Notes: generated by a model not told the origin, from the letters alone. A stretch of DNA of 64,000 nt from JAJPKK01 sp963807015 (GCA_963807015.1 CAWEAS010000023.1:1-64000); one strand, 5' to 3'; counted from the stretch's first letter, positions 9,487 to 18,417 are shown. Numbers and translations: made by a program.

Positions 9487-10596
9487 CTACGGTCGATTTT
9501 GGTCCGAACAAGCTAGAAATTGGACCGAGACTCGCAAGCCAATCGGCACGGTGCGGACGCTGCCGGTCAAAGCCAGCGTGACTTGGCGGACTGGACGCGA
9601 TGGATTACCTGCGATCGGATTGTCGACAATATCGAACCCGATATTTTCGATCGTCCCTTCCATTTGCGCTCCGGGAGATGAATCCGCAACAATACGCGCG
9701 CGTTGGCGCAGACATAGCTTCGCGGCTTCACGCTCATCAACGAAGGTGCGTACGCGCCGTCGAGCGTCGTCGACCATGGTGACCAGGGTAGCCGGCACCA
9801 TCGCGCTGATGAACTGGCCGGGGCTCACCTTGATATTGAGAACCACACCGTCGATTGGGGCATCCACCGAGCAATAGCCGAGGCGTGTCGCACTTTCTGC
9901 AACGCGCTTATCGGCGGCGTCGCGGCGCGCATGAGCCTCGTCAATGTCTTCCTGGCGAGATCCGGCCCGGAGCAAATCGAGCTTGGCGCGCACTTCATCG
10001 AGCTGAGCTGCGGCTATTCTTGAATCCCGTTCCGCCTGATCGATCTGAACCTGGGTGACGGTGAAGCCGGCGCGCAGTCGGTGGGCGCGGTCCACGGTTT
10101 TGTCCGCCTCTTCCGATCGCGCAATCGCCAGGTTCACGTTTGCGATGCCGATCGCTATCTCTTCCGGACGAGGCCCTTTGACGACCCGCGTAAGCACGGC
10201 TTCGGCAGCCTGCAACTCGGACTTGCGCGCCTCCAGTTCGCGTTCGACCGCGCTGCATTCGATGCGAATGAGGTGCTGGCCGGCCTTGACGTGGGCGCCC
10301 TCGGCGACAAGCAGTTCGGCGACTGTTCCCGTTGCGGACGTCCCAAGGGACAGCACATCGCCTGCACCCTCGATCCGTCCTTGCGCGGAGGGCAAAGGAC
10401 TGGCCGGCTGCGCGACCCCGTTGCGTCCCAATCCCCACCAACTGGCTGCCGCGACAGCAAAAAGCCCGCCGAGGAGGATTGCAAATCGATAGTGTTTGCG
10501 AGCCGGGAGCATGCGCTTCCTGACCTTCCTAACCTTGGACGTCGCCCCGACCGCTCGTTGCGGTTTGCTCTTAATGTTCGATGCTGAAGATGGCAT
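9487..10596 (-). CDS. HlyD-family membrane fusion (periplasmic adaptor) protein
   Basis: About 369 aa. One N-terminal membrane segment (FAILLGGLFAVAAASWWGL), a biotinyl-lipoyl-like half motif (ATGTVAELLVAEGAHVKAGQ), a long coiled coil (about residues 120-240), then the second lipoyl half (APIDGVVLNIKVSPGQF) and a beta-barrel. Adaptors of this type link an inner-membrane ABC or MFS pump to an outer-membrane channel. No pump gene is adjacent, so the partner is unknown. The N-terminus is very basic. The start at 10596 (MPSSASN) is tentative; MLPARKHYR further in is also possible. Confidence 0.8.
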   Translation of the reverse strand: MPSSASNIKSKPQRAVGATSKVRKVRKRMLPARKHYRFAILLGGLFAVAAASWWGLGRNGVAQPASPLPSAQGRIEGAGDVLSLGTSATGTVAELLVAEGAHVKAGQHLIRIECSAVERELEARKSELQAAEAVLTRVVKGPRPEEIAIGIANVNLAIARSEEADKTVDRAHRLRAGFTVTQVQIDQAERDSRIAAAQLDEVRAKLDLLRAGSRQEDIDEAHARRDAADKRVAESATRLGYCSVDAPIDGVVLNIKVSPGQFISAMVPATLVTMVDDARRRVRTFVDEREAAKLCLRQRARIVADSSPGAQMEGTIENIGFDIVDNPIAGNPSRPVRQVTLALTGSVRTVPIGLRVSVQFLACSDQNRP

Positions 10597-10799
10597 TTTT
10601 TTACATTGTCTTCGTGCCAAGGTGCAACGGAAGACTGGAGGTCGAGCCCGCCGGTGAGTCCAGCCTGCGGCTTTGCCCAAGCTGCAGGGCGGCCAATGTG
10701 CCGCGCCGGTTGGAACTCGACCGTGACGTGACGAGTTCCCAGTGGTTAGCGACGGCTTATCAGGTTAATCGCTCTTGGTGCTCACTTTGGGGTTCGAAA

Positions 10800-11690
10800 A
10801 TGGTTGCTCTTTCGGGGGCTCTCCGGATCGCGCTGCTGGTCGCCACGATCCTGACCGACGCAGCGGCTTGCGCCGAGGAGAACGACGGTCAACCCGAACC
10901 GAGCGGCTCATCGCCGAAGGATACCGTCTGCGAAGCGCTTGCCACGGCGGCCGCGGCCAATGATTTGCCCGTCAGGTTTTTCGTTCGCCTGATTTGGCAG
11001 GAGAGCCGTTTTGATCCCGCGGCGATAAGTCGTGCGGGGGCACAGGGCGTCGCCCAATTCATGCCGGGCACCGCAAAGATGCGTGGCCTCGAAGATCCCT
11101 TCAACCCGACCGAAGCGATTGCCAAATCCGCCGAGCTGCTGCGCGATCTTAATCGGGATTTCGGAAACCTCGGTCTCGCCGCGGCCGCGTACAACGCCGG
11201 GCCAAGGCGGGTCCGAGACTGGCTTGGCGGTCGCCGATCGCTTCCAAACGAAACGCGGGCGTACGTGAATATCGTGACCGGCCGTCCCGCGGAAGAATGG
11301 GCAGCAGGTCAGAAGAATCTCGTCGAGACTCCTGTTGAGAACGGGGTGCCTTGCGGCGGCGTTGTTGGCGCTTCAATTCCACCGAGCTCGCCGTCGCCAA
11401 AAATCAAAACGGTCAAGCCATGGGGCGTGGAATTGGTCGGCGGTCCAACCCCGATAAAGGCCCTGGCCCGCTATCATGAACTGGAATTGAAATACGCGAC
11501 GATCCTCACCGGGCAGGAGACGCATATCGTGATACGTGGCGTCATCGGCGAAATGGGCGCGGCGCGGGTTCGAAGTCGACGCCGATACGCGCGCCGAAGC
11601 AAACAAACTGTGCTCAAACATGCGCGCGGTTGGTTGGTACTGCGACGTGCTGCGAAATTGATTGGCGAAAAAAGGACCCGGATCGATTAG
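10800..11690 (+). CDS. Lytic transglycosylase (SLT/GH23) with frameshifted SPOR-like tail
   Basis: 296 aa as read. A signal peptide (ALRIALLVATILTDAAACA) precedes an SLT domain with QESRFDP (catalytic Glu), GAQGVAQFMPGTA and AAAYNAGP. It would cleave peptidoglycan glycan strands. The C-terminal third (PWGVELVGGPTPIKALARYH) resembles SPOR-like tails of alphaproteobacterial transglycosylases. From about 11566 the current frame turns into Arg-rich nonsense (VRSRRRYARRSKQ). The +1 frame instead gives FEVDADTRAEANKLC and ends CDVLRN stop at 11661, a typical end for this tail. One extra G in CGGGTT explains it. The catalytic domain is intact. Start at 10800 chosen because it opens the signal peptide. 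Confidence 0.85.
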   Translation: MVALSGALRIALLVATILTDAAACAEENDGQPEPSGSSPKDTVCEALATAAAANDLPVRFFVRLIWQESRFDPAAISRAGAQGVAQFMPGTAKMRGLEDPFNPTEAIAKSAELLRDLNRDFGNLGLAAAAYNAGPRRVRDWLGGRRSLPNETRAYVNIVTGRPAEEWAAGQKNLVETPVENGVPCGGVVGASIPPSSPSPKIKTVKPWGVELVGGPTPIKALARYHELELKYATILTGQETHIVIRGVIGEMGAARVRSRRRYARRSKQTVLKHARGWLVLRRAAKLIGEKRTRID

Positions 11691-11791
11691 GGCAGTTCGG
11701 GAAGCTCGATCCGGGCGATAGCAAGCTTCAATAACCGGACGACCGTAGTAAAAGAACACCCAGCCGTCACGCCCACATTTTCAGCAAACCA

Positions 11792-12778
11792 TTGTCATCA
11801 ACGGCACTAATTGGCGGCAATCGGCCCGCTACGAAAGAAATTCCTCAAACAACGCAAAAATTATCGATCAAGCGAATCGTACGAAGACCGAAAAACAGCG
11901 GGCTTAAAAATAATACAGCGGGGTCGCAAAGACCGGAATCCGACAAAACGCGCGTCGCTGGGTCGCTGGCCCGGGCGAAATTCGATTTAGTTGGTTTGGA
12001 ACTATCGCCGAGTTCACGCGTTCCGGTGGCGCAATTCAGCGAGGCAGCATTGTCGCCACCCCTCAATCGCCGCGAGGTCATTGTCGCCACGGCTTCGGCG
12101 CTGGTCGCGGACTCCACTGTTGCGCACGCCGCCGTCATCAAGGGAGGGCTGCCGTTTCATCCCGGCGCGGCAAACCCGCCTCAGGAGGCGAGCCCGGGTC
12201 CATGGCAGTTCTTCACCCCAGACGAAGCGACCACGGTTGAAGCGATTGTCGATCGTCTCATTCCGGCAGACGAGCTTTCGGCGGGCGGCAAGGACCTCGG
12301 ATGTGCCGTCTATATCGACCGCCAGCTTGCGGGGCCATACGGCCGCTTCGGCGGGTATTACATGAAAGGGCCGTTCAAGCACGGCACCAAGGAGCAGGGA
12401 CCGCAGTCGGACATCACGCCGGCCGACCACTATCGCAAGTCGCTCGCTGCCCTCGACAATCACTGCCGCACTACTTTTCATATGACATTCGCCGAGCTGT
12501 CGGACGCCCGCAAGGATGAAGTCATCAAGTCCCTCGAGGACGACAAGCTCCAGCTTGGAGAAGAAAGCGGCAAGGATTTCTTCAAACAGATTCTCAACGA
12601 CACGCAGCAGGGTTTCTTCGCCGACCCGGTCTACGGCGCCAACAAGGACATGGCCGCGTGGAAAATGATCGGGTTCCCGGGCGCTCACTACGATTACCGC
12701 GAGTGGGTGGAGCGGCATAACCAGCCGGTCACGCTCGCGCCCGCATCGATCAAAGATCATCCGAATTGGACACGTTGA
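11792..12778 (+). CDS. Gluconate 2-dehydrogenase subunit 3-like (Tat-exported small subunit)
   Basis: Up to 328 aa. The recognisable protein begins with a twin-arginine-type signal (LNRREVIVATASALVADSTVAHA) about 90 residues in, so the true start is probably a non-ATG codon near 12000-12050 and the first part may be non-coding. After the signal comes FFTPDEATTVEAIVDRLIPADE, the hallmark of gluconate 2-dehydrogenase subunit 3, which chaperones and co-exports the GMC flavoprotein through Tat. The next two genes encode the flavoprotein and the cytochrome c, so this is the first gene of a three-subunit membrane dehydrogenase operon. Confidence 0.85.
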   Translation: MSSTALIGGNRPATKEIPQTTQKLSIKRIVRRPKNSGLKNNTAGSQRPESDKTRVAGSLARAKFDLVGLELSPSSRVPVAQFSEAALSPPLNRREVIVATASALVADSTVAHAAVIKGGLPFHPGAANPPQEASPGPWQFFTPDEATTVEAIVDRLIPADELSAGGKDLGCAVYIDRQLAGPYGRFGGYYMKGPFKHGTKEQGPQSDITPADHYRKSLAALDNHCRTTFHMTFAELSDARKDEVIKSLEDDKLQLGEESGKDFFKQILNDTQQGFFADPVYGANKDMAAWKMIGFPGAHYDYREWVERHNQPVTLAPASIKDHPNWTR

Positions 12779-12814
12779 TCCGCGATCGACCCCGTCAGGG
12801 TGAGGAGGCTTTCC

Positions 12815-14593
12815 ATGGCGAAAAAACTGCCTCCGAAGGACGCGGTCATCATCGGCCTCGGGTGGACGGGTTCGATCCTGGCGATGGAGCTATGCGAGGC
12901 GGGTCTTGACGTCATTGCAATCGAGCGCGGTCCGTGGCGCGACACTGCATCGGATTTCAATCCGTCGTCGGCGCAGGACGAACTGCGTTACCGCATCCGG
13001 CACGATCTCTTTCTGCGGCCCTCGCAAACCACGCTGACCTTTCGCAACAAGTCCGATCAGACCGCGCTGCCGGTCCGCACTTGGGGCGCGTTCATGCTCG
13101 GCAATGGCGCCGGCGGCGGCGGTTTGCATTGGAACGCCGAGACCTGGCGTTTTATGCCGAGCGATTTCGTTTTGAAATCGCATCTCACGCAGCGATACGG
13201 CGCGAGCTTCTTGCCGGAGGACATGACGATCCAGGATTGGGGCGTCACCTACGATCAACTCGAGCCGCACTACGATCGCTTCGAATATCTGTGCGGCACA
13301 TCGGGCACCGCGGGCAATATCAAGGGGGAGATCCACGACGGCGGCAATCCATTCGAAGGTCCGCGCTCGCGTCCCTATCCGACACCGGCGCAGAAGCAGC
13401 CGTTCAGCCACACCCTTTTTGCCAAGGCGGCGCGCGAAATGGGCTACAAGCCCTTTCCGCAGCCGTCCGGCAATCTGTCGCAGGCTTATACCAATCCGCT
13501 AGGCGTCAAGCTGGGCCCGTGCACCTATTGCGGGTTTTGCGAATGGTTCGGTTGCGCGAATTACTCCAAAGCCTCGCCGCAGACGACGATCCTGCCGGTG
13601 CTCGTTCGCAAGCCGAACTTCGAGGCGCGGAGCGAATGCGAGGTCACGCGGATCAATCTCGATCGCTCCGGAAAACGTGCAACGGGCGTCACCTTTGTCG
13701 ATACGTCAGGCGATGAATGGGAGCAGCCGGCCGACCTGGTCCTGCTATGCGCATTCCAGCTCTTCAACGTTCAGCTGCTGCTGCTCTCGGGAATCGGCAC
13801 ACCGTACGATCCGAACACCGGCCAAGGCCAGATCGGCCGCAACTTCACGCATCAGACCGTCTCCGGCGCGATCGGGTTCTTCGACAATACGAAATTTAAC
13901 TTCAATCCCTTCATTGCGTCGGGCTCGATCGGGATGTGCATCGACGAATTCAACGGCGACAATTTCGATCACGGGCCGCTGGGCTTCGTCGGCGGCGGCT
14001 ATCTCGGCCAGGTTCAGACCAACGGGCGGCCAATGGAGGCGACGCCGCTGCCGCCGGGCACCCCCGCATGGGGATCGCAATGGAAGCGAGCGCTTCGCGA
14101 ACACTATCTCAGCACGGTCTATTCCGGCGCCGGCGTGCATGCATCCTGCTACGCCTACAAGACGAAGTATCTCGATCTTGATCCGACCTACAAAGACCGT
14201 TTCGGGCGGCCGCTGCTGCGTATGACGATGGATTTCCACGACAACGAATTGAAGATGAACGCCTACCTCACCGATCGCTACGCTGAAATCATCGAGCGCA
14301 TGGGGGCGAAGCAGGTCGTCAAACAGCCTCGGAAAGGTCCGTACGATATTACGGCGTATCAGACTTCGCATTTGTGCGGCGGCGCCATCATGGGGACGAA
14401 TCCGAGCAACAGCGCACTGAACATGTATCTCCAGAGTTGGGACGTGCCTAATCTGTTCGTCCAGGGTGCGACGGCATTTCCACAAAATGCCGGCTATAAC
14501 CCGACCGGCACGGTCGCGGCACTCGCATATTGGTCGGCTGCGGCGATCCGGTCGCAATACCTCAAAAACCCGGGCCCTCTCGTTCATGCGTAA
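12815..14593 (+). CDS. GMC-family oxidoreductase, FAD-containing large subunit of a membrane dehydrogenase
   Basis: 592 aa. The FAD-binding Rossmann motif is at the N-terminus (DAVIIGLGWTGSILAMEL, slightly unusual), followed by the IERG block. The C-terminal GMC half has HLCGGAIMGTNPSNS, NLFVQGATAFPQNAGYNPTGTV and the ending AALAYWSAAAIR, as in gluconate 2-dehydrogenase and related periplasmic sugar and alcohol dehydrogenases. It has a cysteine-rich insert (CTYCGFCEWFGC), the site of a [3Fe-4S] cluster in FAD glucose dehydrogenases. There is no signal peptide; export would be with the Tat-tagged small subunit. Start at 12815 after GAGGAGG. Its stop overlaps the cytochrome start by 8 nt. Substrate unknown. 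Confidence 0.9.
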   Translation: MAKKLPPKDAVIIGLGWTGSILAMELCEAGLDVIAIERGPWRDTASDFNPSSAQDELRYRIRHDLFLRPSQTTLTFRNKSDQTALPVRTWGAFMLGNGAGGGGLHWNAETWRFMPSDFVLKSHLTQRYGASFLPEDMTIQDWGVTYDQLEPHYDRFEYLCGTSGTAGNIKGEIHDGGNPFEGPRSRPYPTPAQKQPFSHTLFAKAAREMGYKPFPQPSGNLSQAYTNPLGVKLGPCTYCGFCEWFGCANYSKASPQTTILPVLVRKPNFEARSECEVTRINLDRSGKRATGVTFVDTSGDEWEQPADLVLLCAFQLFNVQLLLLSGIGTPYDPNTGQGQIGRNFTHQTVSGAIGFFDNTKFNFNPFIASGSIGMCIDEFNGDNFDHGPLGFVGGGYLGQVQTNGRPMEATPLPPGTPAWGSQWKRALREHYLSTVYSGAGVHASCYAYKTKYLDLDPTYKDRFGRPLLRMTMDFHDNELKMNAYLTDRYAEIIERMGAKQVVKQPRKGPYDITAYQTSHLCGGAIMGTNPSNSALNMYLQSWDVPNLFVQGATAFPQNAGYNPTGTVAALAYWSAAAIRSQYLKNPGPLVHA

Positions 14594-15833
14594 TCGCGGC
14601 ACCATCATCATCGTTGCGAGCGCGCTGTCGTTGATGGCGGTCCTGCCGCCGGCGCGCGCCATCGATCCGCAGGATTTCGATCAGATCGAAAAGGGAAAGT
14701 ATCTCGCCGACGTCGGCGATTGCGTTGCCTGCCACACGCAGCTTGGATCGAACCAAAAACTTGCCGGAGGGCGGCCGCTTGAAACGCCGTTCGGCACGTT
14801 GCTGTCGACGAACATCACGCCGGACTCGGAAACCGGCATCGGCGCCTGGACTGATGACGAATTTGTCAACGCCTTGACGCAAGGTACGGGGCGGAACGGC
14901 GTCCATCTCTATCCGGCGATGCCGTACACCTATATGACCAAGGCGACGCGCGAGGATGCGCTGGCGATCCGGGCCTATCTCAACACCATCCCGCCGGTGC
15001 ACAACTCCGTGCAGGCAAACCAGCTGCCGTTTCCATTCGACGTACGCACCAGCTTGATCGCCTGGGACAGGCTGAATTTCACGCCCGGCGAGTTCAAGCC
15101 CGTTGCCGGCAAAAGCGCCGAATGGAATCGCGGCGCCTATATCGTCGAAGGCCTGGCGCATTGCGGTTTGTGCCATACGCCGAAAAGCCTCGCGGGGGGC
15201 GATGAGACCTCGCGGCGCCTGCAGGGCTACGCCCTTCAGGGCTGGTTCGCGCCCAATATCACCAACGATAATCGGCGCGGGCTCGGAAGCTGGTCGCTCG
15301 AGGACATCGTGAGTTACCTCAAGACCGGGCACAATCGATTTTCTGCGGCGTCGGGACCGATGGCGGAAGCGGTCATGGATTCGACCTCCAAGTTCACGGA
15401 CCCGGACCTCAAGGCCATCGCGGTCTATCTGAAGGATCAGCCGGGTGGCGACAACTCCAAGGACAATGGCAGCCCGCCGGACGCCGGCGTCATGAAGGTG
15501 GGCGGTGCAATCTATGTCGACGCGTGCGCGGCCTGTCATACCGCGAATGGACGCGGCATCGGGGGGCTGTTTCCGACCCTCAACGGCTCGCCGTCCGTTC
15601 AGTCCGTCGACCCGACCTCGATATTGCGCGTCGTGTTGCGCGGTGCGCGTGGCGCCGCAACGGATCAGGCGCCGACCGCAGCAGCGATGCCGTCATTCGG
15701 CTGGCTCCTGACCGACGAACAGGTTGCCGCGGTCGCAACATATGTCCGAAACGCGTGGAGCAATCGCGCCTCGCCGGTCGACGCGGCGACCGTGAGCAAG
15801 GCGCGCCACGCGCTGATCGAACGCAACGATTGA
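14586..15833 (+). CDS. Triheme cytochrome c subunit of the GMC dehydrogenase
   Basis: 415 aa with a signal peptide (IIIVASALSLMAVLPPARA). Three haem c attachment sites are seen: CVACH, CGLCH and CAACH, spread over three cytochrome domains as in the cytochrome subunits of gluconate, sorbitol and alcohol dehydrogenases. It carries electrons from the FAD subunit to ubiquinone or an oxidase. The start at 14586 lies inside the 3' end of the flavoprotein gene, which points to translational coupling. The last gene of the operon; the strong hairpin at 16107-16135 lies 270 nt beyond. Confidence 0.92.
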   Translation: MRNRGTIIIVASALSLMAVLPPARAIDPQDFDQIEKGKYLADVGDCVACHTQLGSNQKLAGGRPLETPFGTLLSTNITPDSETGIGAWTDDEFVNALTQGTGRNGVHLYPAMPYTYMTKATREDALAIRAYLNTIPPVHNSVQANQLPFPFDVRTSLIAWDRLNFTPGEFKPVAGKSAEWNRGAYIVEGLAHCGLCHTPKSLAGGDETSRRLQGYALQGWFAPNITNDNRRGLGSWSLEDIVSYLKTGHNRFSAASGPMAEAVMDSTSKFTDPDLKAIAVYLKDQPGGDNSKDNGSPPDAGVMKVGGAIYVDACAACHTANGRGIGGLFPTLNGSPSVQSVDPTSILRVVLRGARGAATDQAPTAAAMPSFGWLLTDEQVAAVATYVRNAWSNRASPVDAATVSKARHALIERND

Positions 15834-16245
15834 GGTGGTGCGACGGCGGCACAGGCATGATGAACCAGACGACGACCATACTGCCTCAAGCCGGGTAAGC
15901 TGATTTCATTACCAACGGACACGACGCCCGCGCTGCTTCATTGTCATCATCATACGACGGTCGTGGAATCTTAACTCGCACCGCCAAGCATCAGGCGAAC
16001 AAAGCGGCGATGCGCGTGGAACAATATTACGCGATCACCCGTTAGCCGGGAGGCGTGGCACCCGCTCCTGCCCTTCCCCCACATCTCTGGGAGCGGGCCC
16101 ATGCCGAGCCCCGATCTCGCGGTCGGGGCTTTTTTGTGGGGTGAGACAGCGTGGTCGTTAAATTGGCTGCTCGGTGAGATGCGAAAGGAACCGGGATCCG
16201 AGAACTCGAATTTGAAAGCTAAAGCCTCGAAAGAGCCGGAAACCC
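15834..16245. other. Intergenic region with two stem-loops
   Basis: About 400 bases. It holds a first stem-loop around 16060-16096 (CCCGCTCC pairing with GGAGCGGG) directly followed by a terminator hairpin. No protein gene is convincing. A short structured RNA ending at the terminator is possible but cannot be established from the sequence alone. Confidence 0.45.
16107..16135 (+). terminator. Rho-independent terminator
   Basis: AGCCCCGA pairs perfectly with TCGGGGCT over 8 bp around the loop TCTCGCGG, followed at once by a run of six T including the last stem base. A textbook intrinsic terminator on the plus strand, probably ending transcripts from the GMC dehydrogenase operon or from an RNA in the preceding gap. 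Confidence 0.8.
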
Positions 16246-16500
16246 ATGGAGCGGCCAAGCATTCATTCGAGCATTCATCGACGCCATCGCGACAAGAACG
16301 GCGAACTCAGCCGCAAACACGGCAACACGCTCATCGGAACGCTGCGCAAAATCTACGGACCTGGATTTGGCAAAGGAACAGGAGATCGGCAAACGCTGTC
16401 CGACGTGTTGGCCAAATTGGACGACGAATCGTTGAGCCAGCTCGTTCGCGATCACGAAGGCCATGTTTTGTCGCGGAAGCTGAGCACACACGTCGCGTGA
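16246..16500 (+). CDS. Small conserved hypothetical protein
   Basis: 84 aa. Basic N-terminus rich in His and Arg, then GNTLIGTLRKIYGPGF and a C-terminal helical part LSDVLAKLDDESLSQLVRDHE. It resembles small orphan proteins common in Bradyrhizobium-type genomes; no function is known. It starts a run of small genes (16.2-19 kb), several of which look stress-related. Confidence 0.6.
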   Translation: MERPSIHSSIHRRHRDKNGELSRKHGNTLIGTLRKIYGPGFGKGTGDRQTLSDVLAKLDDESLSQLVRDHEGHVLSRKLSTHVA

Positions 16501-16624
16501 AAACTGCCAATTCTGACGTGCGCGCCTCGCGCTCGCGCGTACCGCTGCGCGAAACACTTATGTTGCGACTGTTGCGATCGCTAAAGATCGGGAGAAGACG
16601 TAGAACGTCTCAAACCCAGCGAGA

Positions 16625-16831
16625 CTACGCGGCAGGCCGGATGCGCGCGGTGTGGACGTCCTGCAGTTCGTGTTCCGACGCACTGCGTTCATATGGCTCG
16701 TCTGCGCTCTTGATCCTGTATTCAGGGACGCTAGCACCGGCGAGTACTTTGAGGACAGTGAAGGTCCCCTGCTGCCAGGGTCGAAGATTGCGTCGAAATT
16801 GAACCGGCTGTCCTACCTCGAATTTATGCAT
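16625..16831 (-). CDS. Small hypothetical protein (HKFxVGQ type)
   Basis: 68 aa. MHKFEVGQPVQFRR at the start and PEYRIKSADEPYERSASEHEL near the end are blocks seen in small rhizobial proteins of unknown role, probably a compact SH3-like beta fold. The ATG at 16831 was chosen over an upstream in-frame start because AGAGGGG sits just before it. Confidence 0.6.
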   Translation of the reverse strand: MHKFEVGQPVQFRRNLRPWQQGTFTVLKVLAGASVPEYRIKSADEPYERSASEHELQDVHTARIRPAA

Positions 16832-16975
16832 CGAACCCCTCTTGGGCGTACCCATTCAATTCCCAGGCTTCTGGTACTGCGCAGGATGCAAGCTCCGGCG
16901 CGCCTGGCGGCAGCCGCGGCAATGCCCGCGCCAATTTCAAACGGGGCGATCAACGCGGCCGCCAGATCGCAGCCG

Positions 16976-17281
16976 CTAGATCGGCTTGTGCGTCCTGCCG
17001 ATGAGCCAGCCGATACCGAGCGCAACAAAGACGGCAGTATATGGCTGCGTCTCGATAGTATTGCGCACTATCTTCTCGAACGAGGACGCCGAATTCTGCG
17101 CAGCGTTGGCCATATCCGAGGCCGCCGCACGCGTCTGGCCATAAAGATCCTGGGCAGCGCCGGCAACCTGATTTGCTATGCCGGACGCCTGCGTCTTGGC
17201 ATCGCCAATGACGTTTCCAAGCCCCTCTTGGGCTTTTCCGGCTGCGTTCCTGGCCGTTCCAATGACGCGATCTTCATTCAT
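16976..17281 (-). CDS. CsbD-family stress protein with C-terminal membrane helix
   Basis: 101 aa. The N-terminus NEDRVIGTARNAAGKAQEGLGNVIGD is a CsbD-like domain. A helical linker (VAGAAQDLYGQTR) follows, then one C-terminal membrane segment (YTAVFVALGIGWLIG), a combination also seen in DUF883/ElaB-like proteins. CsbD proteins are general-stress induced. The ATG at 17281 follows TTGGAGAGC. An EcfG-like promoter lies about 75 nt upstream, consistent with general-stress control. Confidence 0.8.
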   Translation of the reverse strand: MNEDRVIGTARNAAGKAQEGLGNVIGDAKTQASGIANQVAGAAQDLYGQTRAAASDMANAAQNSASSFEKIVRNTIETQPYTAVFVALGIGWLIGRTHKPI

Positions 17282-17355
17282 TGTGCTCTCCAACTTATGG
17301 TCGCCCCGGATCACGTCACACGTTGGTTTATGATCTTGCGATCCATGCCTTAAAA

Positions 17356-17380
17356 TACGCAGAGAAGGCTTGTTTGTTCC
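17356..17380 (-). promoter_or_regulatory. EcfG-type general stress promoter for the CsbD gene
   Basis: On the minus strand GGAAC, a 16-base spacer and CGTA are seen, close to the alphaproteobacterial EcfG consensus GGAAC-N16/17-CGTT. It points at the CsbD-family gene starting at 17281, a typical member of the PhyR/EcfG regulon. The last -10 base deviates from consensus, so confidence is moderate. Confidence 0.5.
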
Positions 17381-17587
17381 AACCATTGAACCTGCAATGA
17401 TCACGAGAGCCTGTTTCACAGCTGGTTGAACCCGTTATCGGTCATCGTTCAACCAAGTAAGGAACCTTCAACACGCCCCCGCATTGCAAAAAGCGAGATC
17501 ATCTCCTGTTGCTTGGGCAAAACGTCGATCTCGGATCGTTCAGATCAGGCTTCTTCTGTCGGTCGTTTGCCCCGCGGGACATTCGCT

Positions 17588-17770
17588 ATGAGTACCTATC
17601 GCCAGTACCGGGTGGACGAAGCCGGTCGTGCTATCGGCCCTCCGGAATACTTTGAAGCAGCACATGATAAAGCGGCCGGCGAATACGCTCGCAGCAGCGA
17701 GCGCGAACAGAACGTTGAAGTATGGGTGGCATCCCGGCTGGTCGAACTCGATCGAGCGTGGCAGAAATGA
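17588..17770 (+). CDS. Small hypothetical protein
   Basis: 60 aa, starting MSTYRQYRVDEAGRAIGPPEYF and ending EVWVASRLVELDRAW. It appears to be a complete compact protein of the kind found as an orphan in rhizobia. The ATG at 17588 begins the conserved-looking part; the frame extends upstream without coding character. Function unknown. Confidence 0.55.
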   Translation: MSTYRQYRVDEAGRAIGPPEYFEAAHDKAAGEYARSSEREQNVEVWVASRLVELDRAWQK

Positions 17771-17933
17771 ACCGCAGCTTCGTTTCGGACGAGATGCTGT
17801 TCGCGAGAGCGGGGGCAGGTATCCGCCGGAGAGCGCCAGCTATACGGCAACAGACGGGCAGATCCGCCAGCCCGCGTTGAACCTCCTCCTCGCTCGTGAG
17901 GTTCTCATCCAGGCATTCAATTGGAGTGTCGAA

Positions 17934-18092
17934 ATGAGGTACGAAGACGAGTGTCGTGTCTACGCCAGGGAATGTCAGTGGATGGCGGAACGCACGCGAG
18001 ACGAGAGAGATAAGGCAAGCTGGCTCAAGCTTGCCCAGCTATGGCGCATCGAGCTCAACGAGGAGAGGCGCAGGGAGACGTACGCACGCTGA
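17934..18092 (+). CDS. Small hypothetical protein, helical, charged
   Basis: 52 aa: MRYEDECRVYARECQWMAER followed by a Lys/Leu/Arg-rich helix. It resembles short rhizobial proteins with a YARECxxMA block. The ATG at 17934 has GGAG nine bases upstream. It precedes the truncated YihY gene on the same strand by 25 nt. Confidence 0.55.
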   Translation: MRYEDECRVYARECQWMAERTRDERDKASWLKLAQLWRIELNEERRRETYAR

Positions 18093-18117
18093 ATTTGATC
18101 CAGTGAATTCGGCCAAA

Positions 18118-18417
18118 ATGCATGAAGCGCTCAAACGAGCCCTTCAGGTGAACGGCGCACACGATGCGGGAGCGCAGCACGCGGGCGCACGGCCGACTTT
18201 GCTCGGCTCGCTGAGTATCGTTGCCGGCCTCCTAGCGCTCGGAGCACTGACCCACCGCTCTGCTTCTCGACCGTCCGATCCGGTAGATGAAGCGCCGCGT
18301 TCTCGTGAACCGCTGAAATTGCATCTGCTGCGGGCGCGCAAATCTGGGCGCGGCCGCAACGCCGCGAGCCCGGCGCACATCCCCTGGAGAGGATGGAAGG
18401 ATATCTTCTGGCGGTAA
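18118..18417 (+). pseudogene. YihY/BrkB-family membrane protein, 5' fragment only
   Basis: 99 aa. It contains one hydrophobic segment (LLGSLSIVAGLLALGALT), a basic linker, and then IPWRGWKDIFWR. That block normally introduces the multi-helix YihY domain. Here the frame hits a stop immediately (TGG CGG TAA) and the following DNA is instead the inside of an oppositely oriented PRC-barrel gene. About the last two thirds of the family length is missing, so this is a truncated gene. Confidence 0.65.
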
